Assembly (NCBI GenBank): GCA_963822215.1
Contig: CAWGGX010000003.1
Span: 558,001-622,000 of the forward strand
Source of the DNA: Roseiarcus sp963822215
GTDB lineage: Bacteria; Pseudomonadota; Alphaproteobacteria; Rhizobiales; Beijerinckiaceae
DNA: 64,000 nucleotides
Direction: 5' to 3'
The translations under genes were made by a program, and so were the position numbers. This document shows positions 44,094-53,657 of this stretch, piece after piece. Every line of letters starts with the position of its first letter. The first letter of the stretch is position 1. The notes under the pieces were generated by a model. The model made no database searches. It worked only from the letters and a program-made list of their open reading frames with translations, and was not told where the DNA came from.

Positions 44094-44600
44094 TCATACA
44101 GCCGCCGTTGCGGACGGCCTGGAACGGCGGCGGAACGGCCAGGCTACGAGATGCGTCGCCATCCAGCCAAGGGCACCGGCGACCCCGGCTGTGGTCAGGG
44201 CCTCCGGGGAGAGCGGCGCTGCGGGTTCGTAGGCGTCGAGCGCAGCTCGGGCGACATCGGGATCGAAATTAGAGACCAGGACGTAGAGACGCACGACCGG
44301 GCCGGCGGACTGCATCGCCTTGACCTGCGCTTCGAGCCGGTCGGCGCGCGCCATCGTCCGCTCCATGTCCTCGCCCCGCTTTTGGACCAGCGGGTCGTCG
44401 CTGGCTTCGAGGCGCTCCACGCCTTCGGCCGGCGTCAGGCCTTGGCTTACAGCCTCGGCGTCGAATTGGACCACGCTCTGCCTGACTTCGTCGAGCGCGC
44501 CGCCGAGGCGCTGGCGATATTGCTGGGCGAACTCCGGCCCCTGCGAGCCGACGAACGCCGCAACGAGAGCGATCGCAAGGGCCAATCTGTGCGCGAGCAT
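44094..44600 (-). CDS. DUF2937 membrane protein
   Basis: A 168-residue protein with a hydrophobic N-terminal helix (LALAIALVAAFVGSQGPEFA), the DUF2937-type QQYRQRLGGALDEVRQSVVQ helix, a charged central region, and a C-terminal hydrophobic helix (LTTAGVAGALGWMATHLVAW). It is anchored in the inner membrane with an extramembrane coiled segment. Function unknown. It lies 85 bases beyond the thiolase gene on the same strand. Confidence 0.8.
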   Translation of the reverse strand: MLAHRLALAIALVAAFVGSQGPEFAQQYRQRLGGALDEVRQSVVQFDAEAVSQGLTPAEGVERLEASDDPLVQKRGEDMERTMARADRLEAQVKAMQSAGPVVRLYVLVSNFDPDVARAALDAYEPAAPLSPEALTTAGVAGALGWMATHLVAWPFRRRSRPSATAAV

Positions 44601-44685
44601 GAAGGGGTCCAGTTCCGTCTACGGACCCAAGATGGAATTGCGATGCGGCGCTTCGACGGCGCTGGCGGCGCCAAAGCGCGGCGGT

Positions 44686-45888
44686 TCACACCCGCTCGAC
44701 CGCCAGCGCGACACCCTGGCCGACGCCGACGCACATGGTCGCGAGGCCGTAGCGCCCGCCGCGACGATGAAGTTCGAGCGCGATCGACCCCGCGATGCGC
44801 GCGCCGGACATGCCAAGCGGGTGGCCGAGCGCGATCGCGCCGCCGTTCGGATTGACATGCGCGGCGTCGTCGGGGAGCCCGAGGCCGCGCATGCAGGCGA
44901 GCGCCTGCGAGGCGAACGCCTCGTTGAGCTCGACCGCCTCGAAGTCGGTGGGCGTCAGGCCGAGCCGCTCGCAGAGCCGCCTCACCGCCGGGATGGGGCC
45001 GACGCCCATCACCCGGGGCGCGACGCCCGCGGTCGCGTAGCCGAGCACGCGCGCGATCGGCGTCAGCCCCTGCGCTCTCGCCGCCGGCTCCGAAGCGAGG
45101 ACCAGCGCGGCCGCGCCGTCGTTGACGCCGGAGGCGTTGCCCGCAGTGATGCTGCCGTCGGGGCGCACGATGCCGCGCAGTTTCGCCAGCGCCTCGGCGG
45201 TCGTGTCGGGGCGGGGATGCTCGTCCTTCACGACGCGCGCCACCGCGCCCCTGCGGTCCTTGACCTCAACCGGAACGATCTCGGCTTCGAAGACGCCCCT
45301 CGCCTCAGCCGCCGCCGCGCGTTGTTGCGAGCGGAGCGCGAAGGCGTCCTGATCCTCGCGCGACACGCCATGCTCGTCGGCGACGGTCTGCGCCGTTTCA
45401 GGCATCGAGTCGAGGCCATAGAGCGTCTTCATTCTGGGGTTGACGAAGCGCCAGCCGATTGTCGTGTCGTAAACGTCGGCCGAACGCTGGAAGGCCGTCT
45501 CGGCCTTGCCCATGACCAGCGGCGCGCGCGTCATCTGCTCGCAGCCGCCGGCAAGGCCAAGCGAAATCTCGCCCGCCTTGATCGCCCGCGCGGCGGCGGC
45601 GACCGCGTCCATGCCCGAGGCGCAAAGGCGGTTCACCGTTACGCCGGGTACGGTCTCGGGCAGGCCTGCGAGCAAGAGCGCCATTCGGGCGAGATTGCGG
45701 TTGTCCTCGCCGGCCTGGTTGGCCGAGCCGAACACGACGTCCTCCACGGATTGGGCGAGCCCCGGATGGCGACGCACGAGCTCGCGGATCGGGATGGCGG
45801 CGAGATCGTCGGCGCGGACGGACGCCAGCGCCCCGCCATAGCGGCCGATCGGCGTGCGGACATAGTCGCAAATGAACGCTTCGGTCAT
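44686..45888 (-). CDS. 3-oxoadipyl-CoA/acetyl-CoA thiolase (PcaF/PaaJ-like)
   Basis: A 400-residue degradative thiolase. The acyl-accepting Cys is in NRLCASGMDA, the catalytic His in GGAIALGHPLG and the second Cys in ATMCVGVGQG. Sequence features such as FICDYVRTPIGRYGGALASV, RADDLAAIPI and EDVVFGSANQAGEDNRN are those of the 3-oxoadipyl-CoA group, which splits 3-oxoadipyl-CoA into succinyl-CoA and acetyl-CoA, the last step of the beta-ketoadipate and phenylacetate pathways. Start ATG 45888 gives the usual family length. Divergently transcribed from the PaaG-like gene, 188 bases apart. Confidence 0.88.
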   Translation of the reverse strand: MTEAFICDYVRTPIGRYGGALASVRADDLAAIPIRELVRRHPGLAQSVEDVVFGSANQAGEDNRNLARMALLLAGLPETVPGVTVNRLCASGMDAVAAAARAIKAGEISLGLAGGCEQMTRAPLVMGKAETAFQRSADVYDTTIGWRFVNPRMKTLYGLDSMPETAQTVADEHGVSREDQDAFALRSQQRAAAAEARGVFEAEIVPVEVKDRRGAVARVVKDEHPRPDTTAEALAKLRGIVRPDGSITAGNASGVNDGAAALVLASEPAARAQGLTPIARVLGYATAGVAPRVMGVGPIPAVRRLCERLGLTPTDFEAVELNEAFASQALACMRGLGLPDDAAHVNPNGGAIALGHPLGMSGARIAGSIALELHRRGGRYGLATMCVGVGQGVALAVERV

Positions 45889-46011
45889 CAGGTCCTCAGG
45901 CGATCTGCGCCGCACCGGGACGATGCGGGAGCGGTGGCGACGAAGGCGGCGTCGGTCAAGGCGAAAACAATGACGGATCGACGCCCCTTGACCGACGATA
46001 AGTCCCTGGAA

Positions 46012-46040
46012 ATATTGTCGGCCAATCGGTCGGTCAATAT
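46012..46040. promoter_or_regulatory. candidate operator between thiolase and PaaG-like genes
   Basis: ATATTG at 46012-46017 and its mirror CAATAT at 46035-46040 enclose TCGGCCAATCGGTCGGT. GGTCGGTCAA-like words also occur at about 45951 and GACCGACG at about 45990. PaaR-type TetR repressors of phenylacetate genes bind palindromes containing ACCGACCG-like words, but the match is loose. Confidence 0.35.
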
Positions 46041-46076
46041 GCGGCGCCACGTTCGGCGTGGGCCGGGAGGGATCGC

Positions 46077-46892
<816 letters not shown>

Positions 46893-46907
46893 CGCCTGAA
46901 GAGATCA

Positions 46908-47116
46908 GTCCGCCGCCGACGATCCGGTTTCCCTGCTAGCAGGGAATTTTCTTGCGCCCTGTTCGGCGCTTCGTTCCGAAAAGTTATGCGATATCATGGC
47001 GTTGTTGGCATTGCAACCTACCGGTTGTGAGCCCGAGCGGGCGCGGAACAGGGAATTTCAGACGACCGGAACAGGGAATGTTAGCGTGTTTTCGCAGCGG
47101 AACAGGGAAAGAACAG
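46908..47116. repeat. dispersed AACAGGGAA repeat, copy 2
   Basis: Same layout as 3652-3866: palindrome TTCCCTGCTAGCAGGGAA at 46929-46946, then three CGGAACAGGGAA units near 47045, 47069 and 47098. It fills the gap after the PaaG-like gene. The rest, to 47281, shows nothing further. Confidence 0.75.
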
Positions 47117-47281
47117 GTGGGCGAAATCGGGTCGCGAGACCGGGCGCGGCCGGGTTGCAAGGCGTCGCTGGCATTCCCTTCTCCCCGCGCGCGGAAGGCG
47201 GCCCTGTGAGCGATCGGATGTGGGCGCCACGCGATTCGTCCAAAAATCATCTTGCTCTAGCCAGAGCGTGCAGCGGTTCCC

Positions 47282-48700
47282 TTACTCGGCCGGCGCCGTC
47301 GCGTGCTCCTCTCGCGCTGGCGGCTTGGCGGCCAGCTCCGCGCCGGCGTCGGGCTTCAGCGTCGCGAAGATCAGCGTCGACAGGCTGGAAATAACGGCCA
47401 CACCAACGAAGGAGAGCGAAAGATCGCGCGCCACGAGCGTCGCGTCGCCGAAGCCGACCTGGATGAGCTGGATGCAGACCGCAGCAACCGCGACGCCAAT
47501 CGCGCCGGACATCTGCTGGGAGACGCTGGCGAAGCTGGTCGCCCTGCTCATCCGCGGCGGGTCGATGTCGGCATAGGAGATGGCGTTGAGGGCGGTGAAT
47601 TCGAGCGAACGGAAGAAGCCGCCGGCGAGGAGCGCCAGAAAGATCAGCCAGTGGGGCGTCGAGGGCGTGAACAACGCGTAGGACGCCATGAACGCGCCGG
47701 AGACCAGCGCGTTGACGATCAGCGTGCGGCGGAAGCCGAACCAGCGCAGCGCAGTCGAAGCGGTAAACTTCATCACCATCGCGCCGAGGGCGGTGGCGAA
47801 GGTCAACGCGCCGGATTGGAACGGCGTCAGGCCGAAGCCGATCTGCAACAGCAGCGGCAGGAGGAAGGGCAGGGCGCCGATGCCTATGCGGAAGATCAGC
47901 CCGCCGACGACGCCCGAGAAGAAGGTCGGAATTCTGAGCAGCTTGAGATCGAGGATAGCGTCCTCGTTGAGGCCCGCGTGCCGGACGTAGAACGCCAGCA
48001 GGGCGAGGCTTGCGGCGATCTGCGTCGCCACTTCCCAGCCGGGCGCCATGCCGCGACCGATCAGCGACAGTCCCGAGATCAACCCGAGAAGACCAGCGCC
48101 CGAGAGGAGAAATCCTTTGAAATCGAAGCGCGGCACCACCTCCTCGCGCAGATTGGCGATGTACCTGAGCGCGAGGGCGATCCCGAGCACGCCGATCGGC
48201 ACGTTGATCCAGAAGATCCAACGCCAGTGGAAGTAGGTGGTGATGAATCCGCCCAGGAGCGGCCCCGCGACCGGCCCGAGCAGCGCCGGGACGGTGAGGT
48301 AGGCGAGCGCATCGACCAGGTCGCGCTTCTCCACGCTGCGCAGAAGGACAAGCCGTCCGACCGGGACCATCATCGCCCCTCCGAGGCCCTGAAAGACGCG
48401 AGCGGCGATCAGGGTCTCGAGCGAGGTCGAGGCGCCGCAGAAGACCGAGCCGATGGTGAACACGACGATGGCGGAACAGAAAACCGTACGCGCCCCAATC
48501 CGGTCGGCGACCCAGCCCGAGGCGGGGATGAAGACCGCCAGAGTCAGCATGTAGGAGGTCAGCGCCAGCTTGAGGACGATTGGGTCCTGGTGGAGATCGT
48601 GCGCGATCGCCGGCAACGAGGTTGAGATCACCGTGCCGTCCATGTTCTCCATGAACAGGGCGGTGGCGACGATCAGGGCTGTGAGGACGGCGGGGCGCAT
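47282..48700 (-). CDS. MFS drug/solute exporter, DHA2-like
   Basis: A 472-residue major facilitator with about 14 hydrophobic helices. DHA2 features are MENMDGTVISTSLPAIAHDL in helix 1, the loop GWVADRIGARTVF (motif A) and the helix-5 antiporter motif VPALLGPVAGPLLGG (motif C). WRWIFWINVPIG is also typical of the EmrB/QacA family. It exports drugs or metabolites in exchange for protons. No adaptor (EmrA) or regulator is adjacent. Confidence 0.9.
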   Translation of the reverse strand: MRPAVLTALIVATALFMENMDGTVISTSLPAIAHDLHQDPIVLKLALTSYMLTLAVFIPASGWVADRIGARTVFCSAIVVFTIGSVFCGASTSLETLIAARVFQGLGGAMMVPVGRLVLLRSVEKRDLVDALAYLTVPALLGPVAGPLLGGFITTYFHWRWIFWINVPIGVLGIALALRYIANLREEVVPRFDFKGFLLSGAGLLGLISGLSLIGRGMAPGWEVATQIAASLALLAFYVRHAGLNEDAILDLKLLRIPTFFSGVVGGLIFRIGIGALPFLLPLLLQIGFGLTPFQSGALTFATALGAMVMKFTASTALRWFGFRRTLIVNALVSGAFMASYALFTPSTPHWLIFLALLAGGFFRSLEFTALNAISYADIDPPRMSRATSFASVSQQMSGAIGVAVAAVCIQLIQVGFGDATLVARDLSLSFVGVAVISSLSTLIFATLKPDAGAELAAKPPAREEHATAPAE

Positions 48701-48839
48701 TGTGGCGTCGTCCTTCTGGCGCCCAGTTGAGGCCGCGACAAGGCGCGACGGCTTAATTTCATGCTCACATTGGCTCGAGGTCTGGGGACGCCTCGAGGGG
48801 CGGCCCCGGACGGCGCATTCACGCGGCCATGACGCCGTT

Positions 48840-49290
48840 CGGCGTCATGCGGAGCCATCGCGCGCGCCTCCTTCTCCGCGAAGCGAGGAAGGAGGCACGA
48901 AGGGCCGGATGGGGTGCGGAAAGCCGGGAGCGTTCGATGAAGGCTTAAGGTGACGGTCGTGCAATCCGACCCAGAGCTGCGGCAGCGGACCACACCCCAT
49001 CCGGCCCTCCGGGCCACCTTCCCCAGCAGAGCTCTACGGGATGCACACATCTCTGGCCGCCACAACTTTGCCGAAAGAGCGCTTACCAGCGGCCAATGCG
49101 ATCCCTTCTCCGCGTAGCGGGGAAGGTGGCGCGTAGCGCCGGATGGGGTGTGGTCCGCCGCCGCCGGCCGCCCTTGATTTGCGCGACCGTTACAGCCAAG
49201 CGCATGCGGAGCCGCCTTGCTCGCCGCACCCCATCCGGCCCTATCGGGCCACCTTCCCCAGCGGAGCTGGGGAAGGGGATGTCCGGCCTG
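48840..49290. repeat. cluster of GGATGGGG-type palindromic repeats
   Basis: Several copies in the 780-base gap 48701-49480: CACGAAGGGCCGGATGGGGT near 48897, CACACCCCATCCGGCCCTCC near 48993, GTAGCGCCGGATGGGGTG near 49133 and CACCCCATCCGGCCCTATCG near 49229, each joined to CTTCCCCAGC / GGGGAAGG arms and arranged as facing pairs around about 80 bp. Same family as 17945-18165. No gene in this gap. Confidence 0.75.
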
Positions 49291-49480
49291 CGCCGCGTCA
49301 AGAACGATGGCGCATCTGTCGCCTTCCGGCTAGGGCCGCTTTTCTGGCGTTCTCCGCGCGTGCCTGGCTCACTTTGCCGCCGCAACGGCGTTCCTGCGAG
49401 AGTTGCGCCGGCTGCCTCGCCGATCCTACCGCGATGGAGCCGTCGGTCGAGCCTTCAAACCGCCGCTCCCGCCTGCTACG

Positions 49481-49714
49481 ATGTCGTTTATGAACGAGCG
49501 CATCAAAAAGTTGACCGAGCAGGCCAGCTTGCTGCCGCCGGTTGAGCGGGCTGAGCTGGTCGAGGGCATCCTGCAGAGCCTCGATACCGCCGATTTGGAC
49601 CTCGATCAGCTTTGGGTCGAGGAGGCGGAGGACCGCCTGGCCGCTTATCGGCGCGGCGAGATCAAGGCGCTCGATTTCGACGAGACGTTGGCAAAGCACG
49701 CCAGTCGCTCATGA
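49481..49714 (+). CDS. addiction-module antitoxin (TIGR02574-like)
   Basis: A 77-residue protein of the putative addiction-module-component family: MNERIKKLTEQASLLPPVER, AELVEGILQSLDTADLDLDQ, LWVEEAEDRLAAYRRGEIKA. These pair with ParE/RelE toxins, bind them and repress the operon. Start ATG 49481 (or 49490). The toxin ATG overlaps its stop codon. Confidence 0.85.
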   Translation: MSFMNERIKKLTEQASLLPPVERAELVEGILQSLDTADLDLDQLWVEEAEDRLAAYRRGEIKALDFDETLAKHASRS

Positions 49715-49926
49715 ATATCCGGCTGCTGGCGCCGGCGGCCGACGAACTGGAAGAGGCGGTCGCTTCGTACGCCGCGCAGGCGCCGGGCCTCGAACGGCGA
49801 TTCATCGATGACATCCGGACGGCGCGGAAACGCGTCTCCGATCGCCCGGAGGCGTGCGGCCAATCTCGCCGGCATGGCGCGACCCCCCATCCTGTCCTTC
49901 CGCCACAAGGGGGCAAGAGACGCTAA
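49711..49926 (+). pseudogene. ParE/RelE-type toxin, 3' truncated
   Basis: Begins MNIRLLAPAADELEEAVASY, AAQAPGLERRFIDDIRTARK, RVSDRPEA, a good ParE N-terminus, then changes to HGATPHPVLPPQGGKRR, sequence of the repetitive intergenic type. The central and C-terminal strands, with the residues needed for folding and activity, are missing (family length about 95-100). The antitoxin in front is intact. Confidence 0.7.
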
Positions 49927-49979
49927 CCCCATCCACCCGCCGCCGGGCTCGCGTTGGCGTTCCAAGTTTCTCTCGCCGC

Positions 49980-52964
49980 TCATTGCGCCGCGATGGCGGC
50001 CGACGCTGATGCGTCCACGGGCAGATCGTAACCATCGAACAGCCAGCGTGATCCGCCATTGTCGACCGCCGCCAGAACGAGGGCCTCGGCGATCGGGACC
50101 CAGGCTTCGCCATCCGCCGTTGTGCGTCTGAGCCTCATGTCGGGCGCCGGCATGTAGTAACCCACGCTGCGACGCTGCCAGAGTTTGCGGGCCGGCCGGT
50201 AGCCGGAGCCGACCTCCGCCCGCGCCAGAACGGAATTGACGTACTCTTTCCTACGGCGCGCCGTCGGCCACAGATGCTCCGGCAGGCGGTCGAGCGTTTG
50301 CATGAGGCCGCCAGCAAAAAAGCCTCGCGCATATCGGTAGGGCCCGAGCGGCCGGGCGGCGAGTCCGCCGCAATGGGTCTTGAGGCCGGAGAGCATCAAG
50401 CCGAGCAGCCAGAATTCGCCCTGGCCGCGCTCGAGACGAACGAGCCGCCCGTCCGCGTGCACGTCGAGAGTTTGCGGCCCCAAGTGCTCGAACACCGCCC
50501 CAAGGCAGCCGCGGGCGAACGCCTCGTCGTCGATGGCGCGGTTCAACGCGCCCATCCAGGCGGTGTGCCCGTAGTCGTCGACCATCTCCGGATCCGCCCC
50601 GCGGGCGAGCAGGATTTCGATCAGCGCGACGTTTCCGGCGCGCGCGGCGAGGATCAATGGGGTGCCCCCGCAATAGGTCCTGTGGTCGACGCCATAGAGG
50701 TCGCAATCCTGCAGGACCGCTTTTGTCGATCGTTCCAGATAGGGCCGCAACTGGCGCTCGCGCACCGCCGCCGCCGCGCGCGTCGCGCGGCCCATCGGGT
50801 TGCGCGGATCGTTCGAGAATCCGGCGACCTTGGCGAGCTCGACGAGCTTGCCCTCGTGAGGGACCTCCGTGACGCGAGCGAGCAGATACCCGCGATGGGT
50901 CAGCGCCAGCGCTGGCGCGAAATTCGCATTGGCGAGCCTTTCGACATAGGCGCCCTGTCCGTGCCACAGCGCATAATCGAGCAGGGTCTGCTTGGTCTTG
51001 GCCGACGGATTCTTGGGATCGAGCGCCTTGGGCGTCCATTCCGAAAGGCTCTTGAGCGACCAGGGCGTCCAGGGCGTCGGCCGAGCGGTGAGAAACGTCT
51101 CCCGGATGGCGCGCGCCTGCTCTTGCTTTCCCTGCAGTTCGAGCTTGCGGGCCTCCTGCGCCCACTCGTCCTTGCTCGAGGCCGAAGCGGCCATCGGCGC
51201 AATGTCCGCGTTCTCCTTGAGGCCGAGCAGACGCAACAACGGGTGCTGGACGTCGGTCTCGACGATCGTCAGTCCCTCGACGGCGCGGGTCATCGCGACA
51301 TAAAGCGCATTGACGTAGAATTTATGGATCTCGAGCGACTTGTCGGTCTTGTCTCTGGCGCGACGGTAGTCGAGCTCCTCGCCTTCGAGGTCGCTCGGCG
51401 CGACATCGCGACAGACTTCGGCGTAAGAACCGCGGTTCGCCGAGATCATCTGGAACAGGATGACGTTCGGATATTCGAGGCCCTTGGCCTCGTGGACGGA
51501 GAAGATCAGCGGCGTTGCGAAATGGGCGCGTGCAGCCGGCTTGTCCTCATCGCGCAGCACGATTACGGCATAGCGGACGGACGCCTGCGAGGCGGCGTTG
51601 AGAGCGCGCAAGGCCTTGTCGTCGCCCCTGAGCAATTGCGCCGCGCCGGCCGCGCTGGAGGCGCACCGGACGAGGAAATTGCTCTCGCGGTCGACCGAGC
51701 CGAAGCGCGCCTGCTTGATCTTCAGGAGATGATTGGCGAGGCCAGTGACGGCCTCGGTGTTACGGAAATTCGTCTGGAGACAAGAGATTTCGCGCGCGGT
51801 GGGCGCGCCCTCAGCCGGCGCATCGGCGCCCCAAAACAGCGCCCGCACGGAAGCCCAGGAAAAGAAGTTTGGATGCACGATCTGGTGCGAATCGCCGCAC
51901 AATAGGAAATGATCCTTGGTTTTGAGCGTATCGAGGATCAACGCGAGTTCGGCGTTGGTGAGATCCTGCACCTCGTCAACGACGACGAAATCGTAGCGCG
52001 GCTCGGCCTTGGCGCGCCAAGCGTGCGAGACGAGGTTCAAGTCGAAGAGCTTCTCGTCGTCCAGCCAGGCGCGGTATTTCTGGAAGAGGTCATGCACGGC
52101 CGCGCGCCCGTCTCCGGCCGGATAGAGAGATTGCCTGACGCCGAGCGCCTGATATTCAGCCTCGGTCAGCGCCCCGCTCGCGGGGGCGCCGAGCACGCCG
52201 CGGAATTCCTCGAATAACGCATGCGCGTCGGCCTGCCGCAAATCGCCTCTGAAGCCGCCCCGCCGGCGCTCGAGCCACGTGCGAAAGGTCGAGAAGCGAA
52301 CCTCCTCGCCCTCCGGCACGGCGATCGCGTCGATGAATTCCCGAAAGCTCATGAACTCGGCGTTCTGGTGCGGGTTCTCGTAGCCGTGCGCGCCGTAGAG
52401 CCGGCGCGCCGTTTGCGCGAGATATGCCGAGAGCGTCACATAGAGGACCTCTCCCGTCGCCTCGCGCATCTTGGCGAGCGTCACCGCCGTCTTGCCCGAG
52501 CCCGCGGGGCCGATGATGACGAGCGGCGGCGCTCTGCCGCGCACCGCCTCCTGCGCGGCGTCGAGAACGATCGGCTTGTCGAGGAGATCGAATTCCACCG
52601 CCTCCAGCGGCAGCCACTTGAGCTCCCAGCCGACACGCGCCGTCGGCTCGGGCAGAGGCGCGAGAACGTCCGGCCCGGCCTCGATCTTGTCGCGATCGAC
52701 CGGCGCGCCCCGTAGGAAGCGGGACTTTTCGTAGGCGTGATCGAGGATCACCTCGAGGAACAGGCAGACGGTCTCGCCGTTGTAGGGGACGAATTGCATG
52801 AGGAGGCGCGCCTCGTCGCTGAGCTTGGCGCGCCAATAGGGCGTCGGGGCGAGCTTCTTGAGCCCGGCGGCGGCGAAATCGCCGCGGCTGAGTGCCGCCC
52901 GCAGTCGTTCGAGCGCCTTCGCGAAGCGGCCGGGGTGGAGGTCGCGGTAGGTGACGATTCGCAT
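49980..52964 (-). CDS. SF1 (UvrD-like) helicase with RelE-like N-terminus and ankyrin-like C-terminus
   Basis: A 994-residue protein. Residues 1-90 look like a RelE/ParE-type small domain (KLSDEARLLMQFVPYNGETV, LFLEVILDHAYEKSRFLRG). Then an SF1 helicase core: Walker A GPAGSGKTA (152-160), DEVQD (330-334), QTNFRNT (397-403), SVHEAKGLEYPNVIL (489-503), YVNALYVAMTRA (550-561). The C-terminal part has ankyrin-like repeats (TLLDYALWHGQGAYVERLAN about 660-680; GGTPLILAARAGNVALIEIL, LARGADPEMVDDYGHTA 766-802). ATG 52964 was chosen over longer low-complexity extension. Role unknown; DNA or RNA unwinding with protein-interaction targeting is inferred. Confidence 0.8.
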   Translation of the reverse strand: MRIVTYRDLHPGRFAKALERLRAALSRGDFAAAGLKKLAPTPYWRAKLSDEARLLMQFVPYNGETVCLFLEVILDHAYEKSRFLRGAPVDRDKIEAGPDVLAPLPEPTARVGWELKWLPLEAVEFDLLDKPIVLDAAQEAVRGRAPPLVIIGPAGSGKTAVTLAKMREATGEVLYVTLSAYLAQTARRLYGAHGYENPHQNAEFMSFREFIDAIAVPEGEEVRFSTFRTWLERRRGGFRGDLRQADAHALFEEFRGVLGAPASGALTEAEYQALGVRQSLYPAGDGRAAVHDLFQKYRAWLDDEKLFDLNLVSHAWRAKAEPRYDFVVVDEVQDLTNAELALILDTLKTKDHFLLCGDSHQIVHPNFFSWASVRALFWGADAPAEGAPTAREISCLQTNFRNTEAVTGLANHLLKIKQARFGSVDRESNFLVRCASSAAGAAQLLRGDDKALRALNAASQASVRYAVIVLRDEDKPAARAHFATPLIFSVHEAKGLEYPNVILFQMISANRGSYAEVCRDVAPSDLEGEELDYRRARDKTDKSLEIHKFYVNALYVAMTRAVEGLTIVETDVQHPLLRLLGLKENADIAPMAASASSKDEWAQEARKLELQGKQEQARAIRETFLTARPTPWTPWSLKSLSEWTPKALDPKNPSAKTKQTLLDYALWHGQGAYVERLANANFAPALALTHRGYLLARVTEVPHEGKLVELAKVAGFSNDPRNPMGRATRAAAAVRERQLRPYLERSTKAVLQDCDLYGVDHRTYCGGTPLILAARAGNVALIEILLARGADPEMVDDYGHTAWMGALNRAIDDEAFARGCLGAVFEHLGPQTLDVHADGRLVRLERGQGEFWLLGLMLSGLKTHCGGLAARPLGPYRYARGFFAGGLMQTLDRLPEHLWPTARRRKEYVNSVLARAEVGSGYRPARKLWQRRSVGYYMPAPDMRLRRTTADGEAWVPIAEALVLAAVDNGGSRWLFDGYDLPVDASASAAIAAQ

Positions 52965-53192
52965 TCGGCGAGTATACGCCAACGGCGCGCGGAAGGCGCG
53001 GCGCGCGGGAAGGCGCGGCGCGGAGTCCCAACGCCTTCGAGGTCGAGCGATGGGGTCGACGAGCGGGCGCGGATCGAAACTTGGGATCGGGCGGGATATC
53101 GGGCGTTCAGGTCCGACCGTGTTGGCGCGGCGTCCGCGCGGAGCGGGCATCGGCGACGCGCGAGCGCGTCGTCGCCCGTCGGCAGGCGGACC

Positions 53193-53552
53193 TTACTGAA
53201 GCCCGAGGATGGTCTTGGCGTCCGCCAGCGCCTTCTCGCACGCGGCCGTGTCGCCGGCGTCGTCCGCCCGCCGCGCCTCGACCATGAACTTGCGGACGTC
53301 CTGCACGCCGGATGGGGGGACGTCGCCCACCTTCTCTTCGGCGCCGGCGATGGTGGCTGGGGTCGGCTGATGATGCGTGGTGGCGAACGTCGATTCCGCG
53401 CCGGCCTTGCCCTGCGCGGCGATTTCATCGAGCCGCCTGTTGATCGCGATGTCCGCCTGATAGATCTCGCCCGCGCACGGGCCGGCCTGGGCCACGCCGG
53501 CCCATGACGCCAGCTCCGCTCCGCCAAGAGCGACCAAAAGTCGAATGCGCAT
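53193..53552 (-). CDS. exported hypothetical protein
   Basis: A 119-residue protein with a signal peptide (MRIRLLVALGGAELASWAGV AQA) and a helical mature part: CAGEIYQADIAINRRLDEIA, ATTHHQPTPATIAGAEEKVG, VRKFMVEARRADDAGDTAAC. Two cysteines could pair. I recognise the type as a short periplasmic protein common in rhizobia; no function is known. Confidence 0.6.
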   Translation of the reverse strand: MRIRLLVALGGAELASWAGVAQAGPCAGEIYQADIAINRRLDEIAAQGKAGAESTFATTHHQPTPATIAGAEEKVGDVPPSGVQDVRKFMVEARRADDAGDTAACEKALADAKTILGLQ

Positions 53553-53657
53553 CGCGAAACCCCCGAGCTTGCCTCCGACCGCCGGTCGCTTCCGCGGCCT
53601 TTCCGGTCGGACCCATTTTATGACCGATCGCGGACGCCCGCCAGCGGCGCGACGCGG

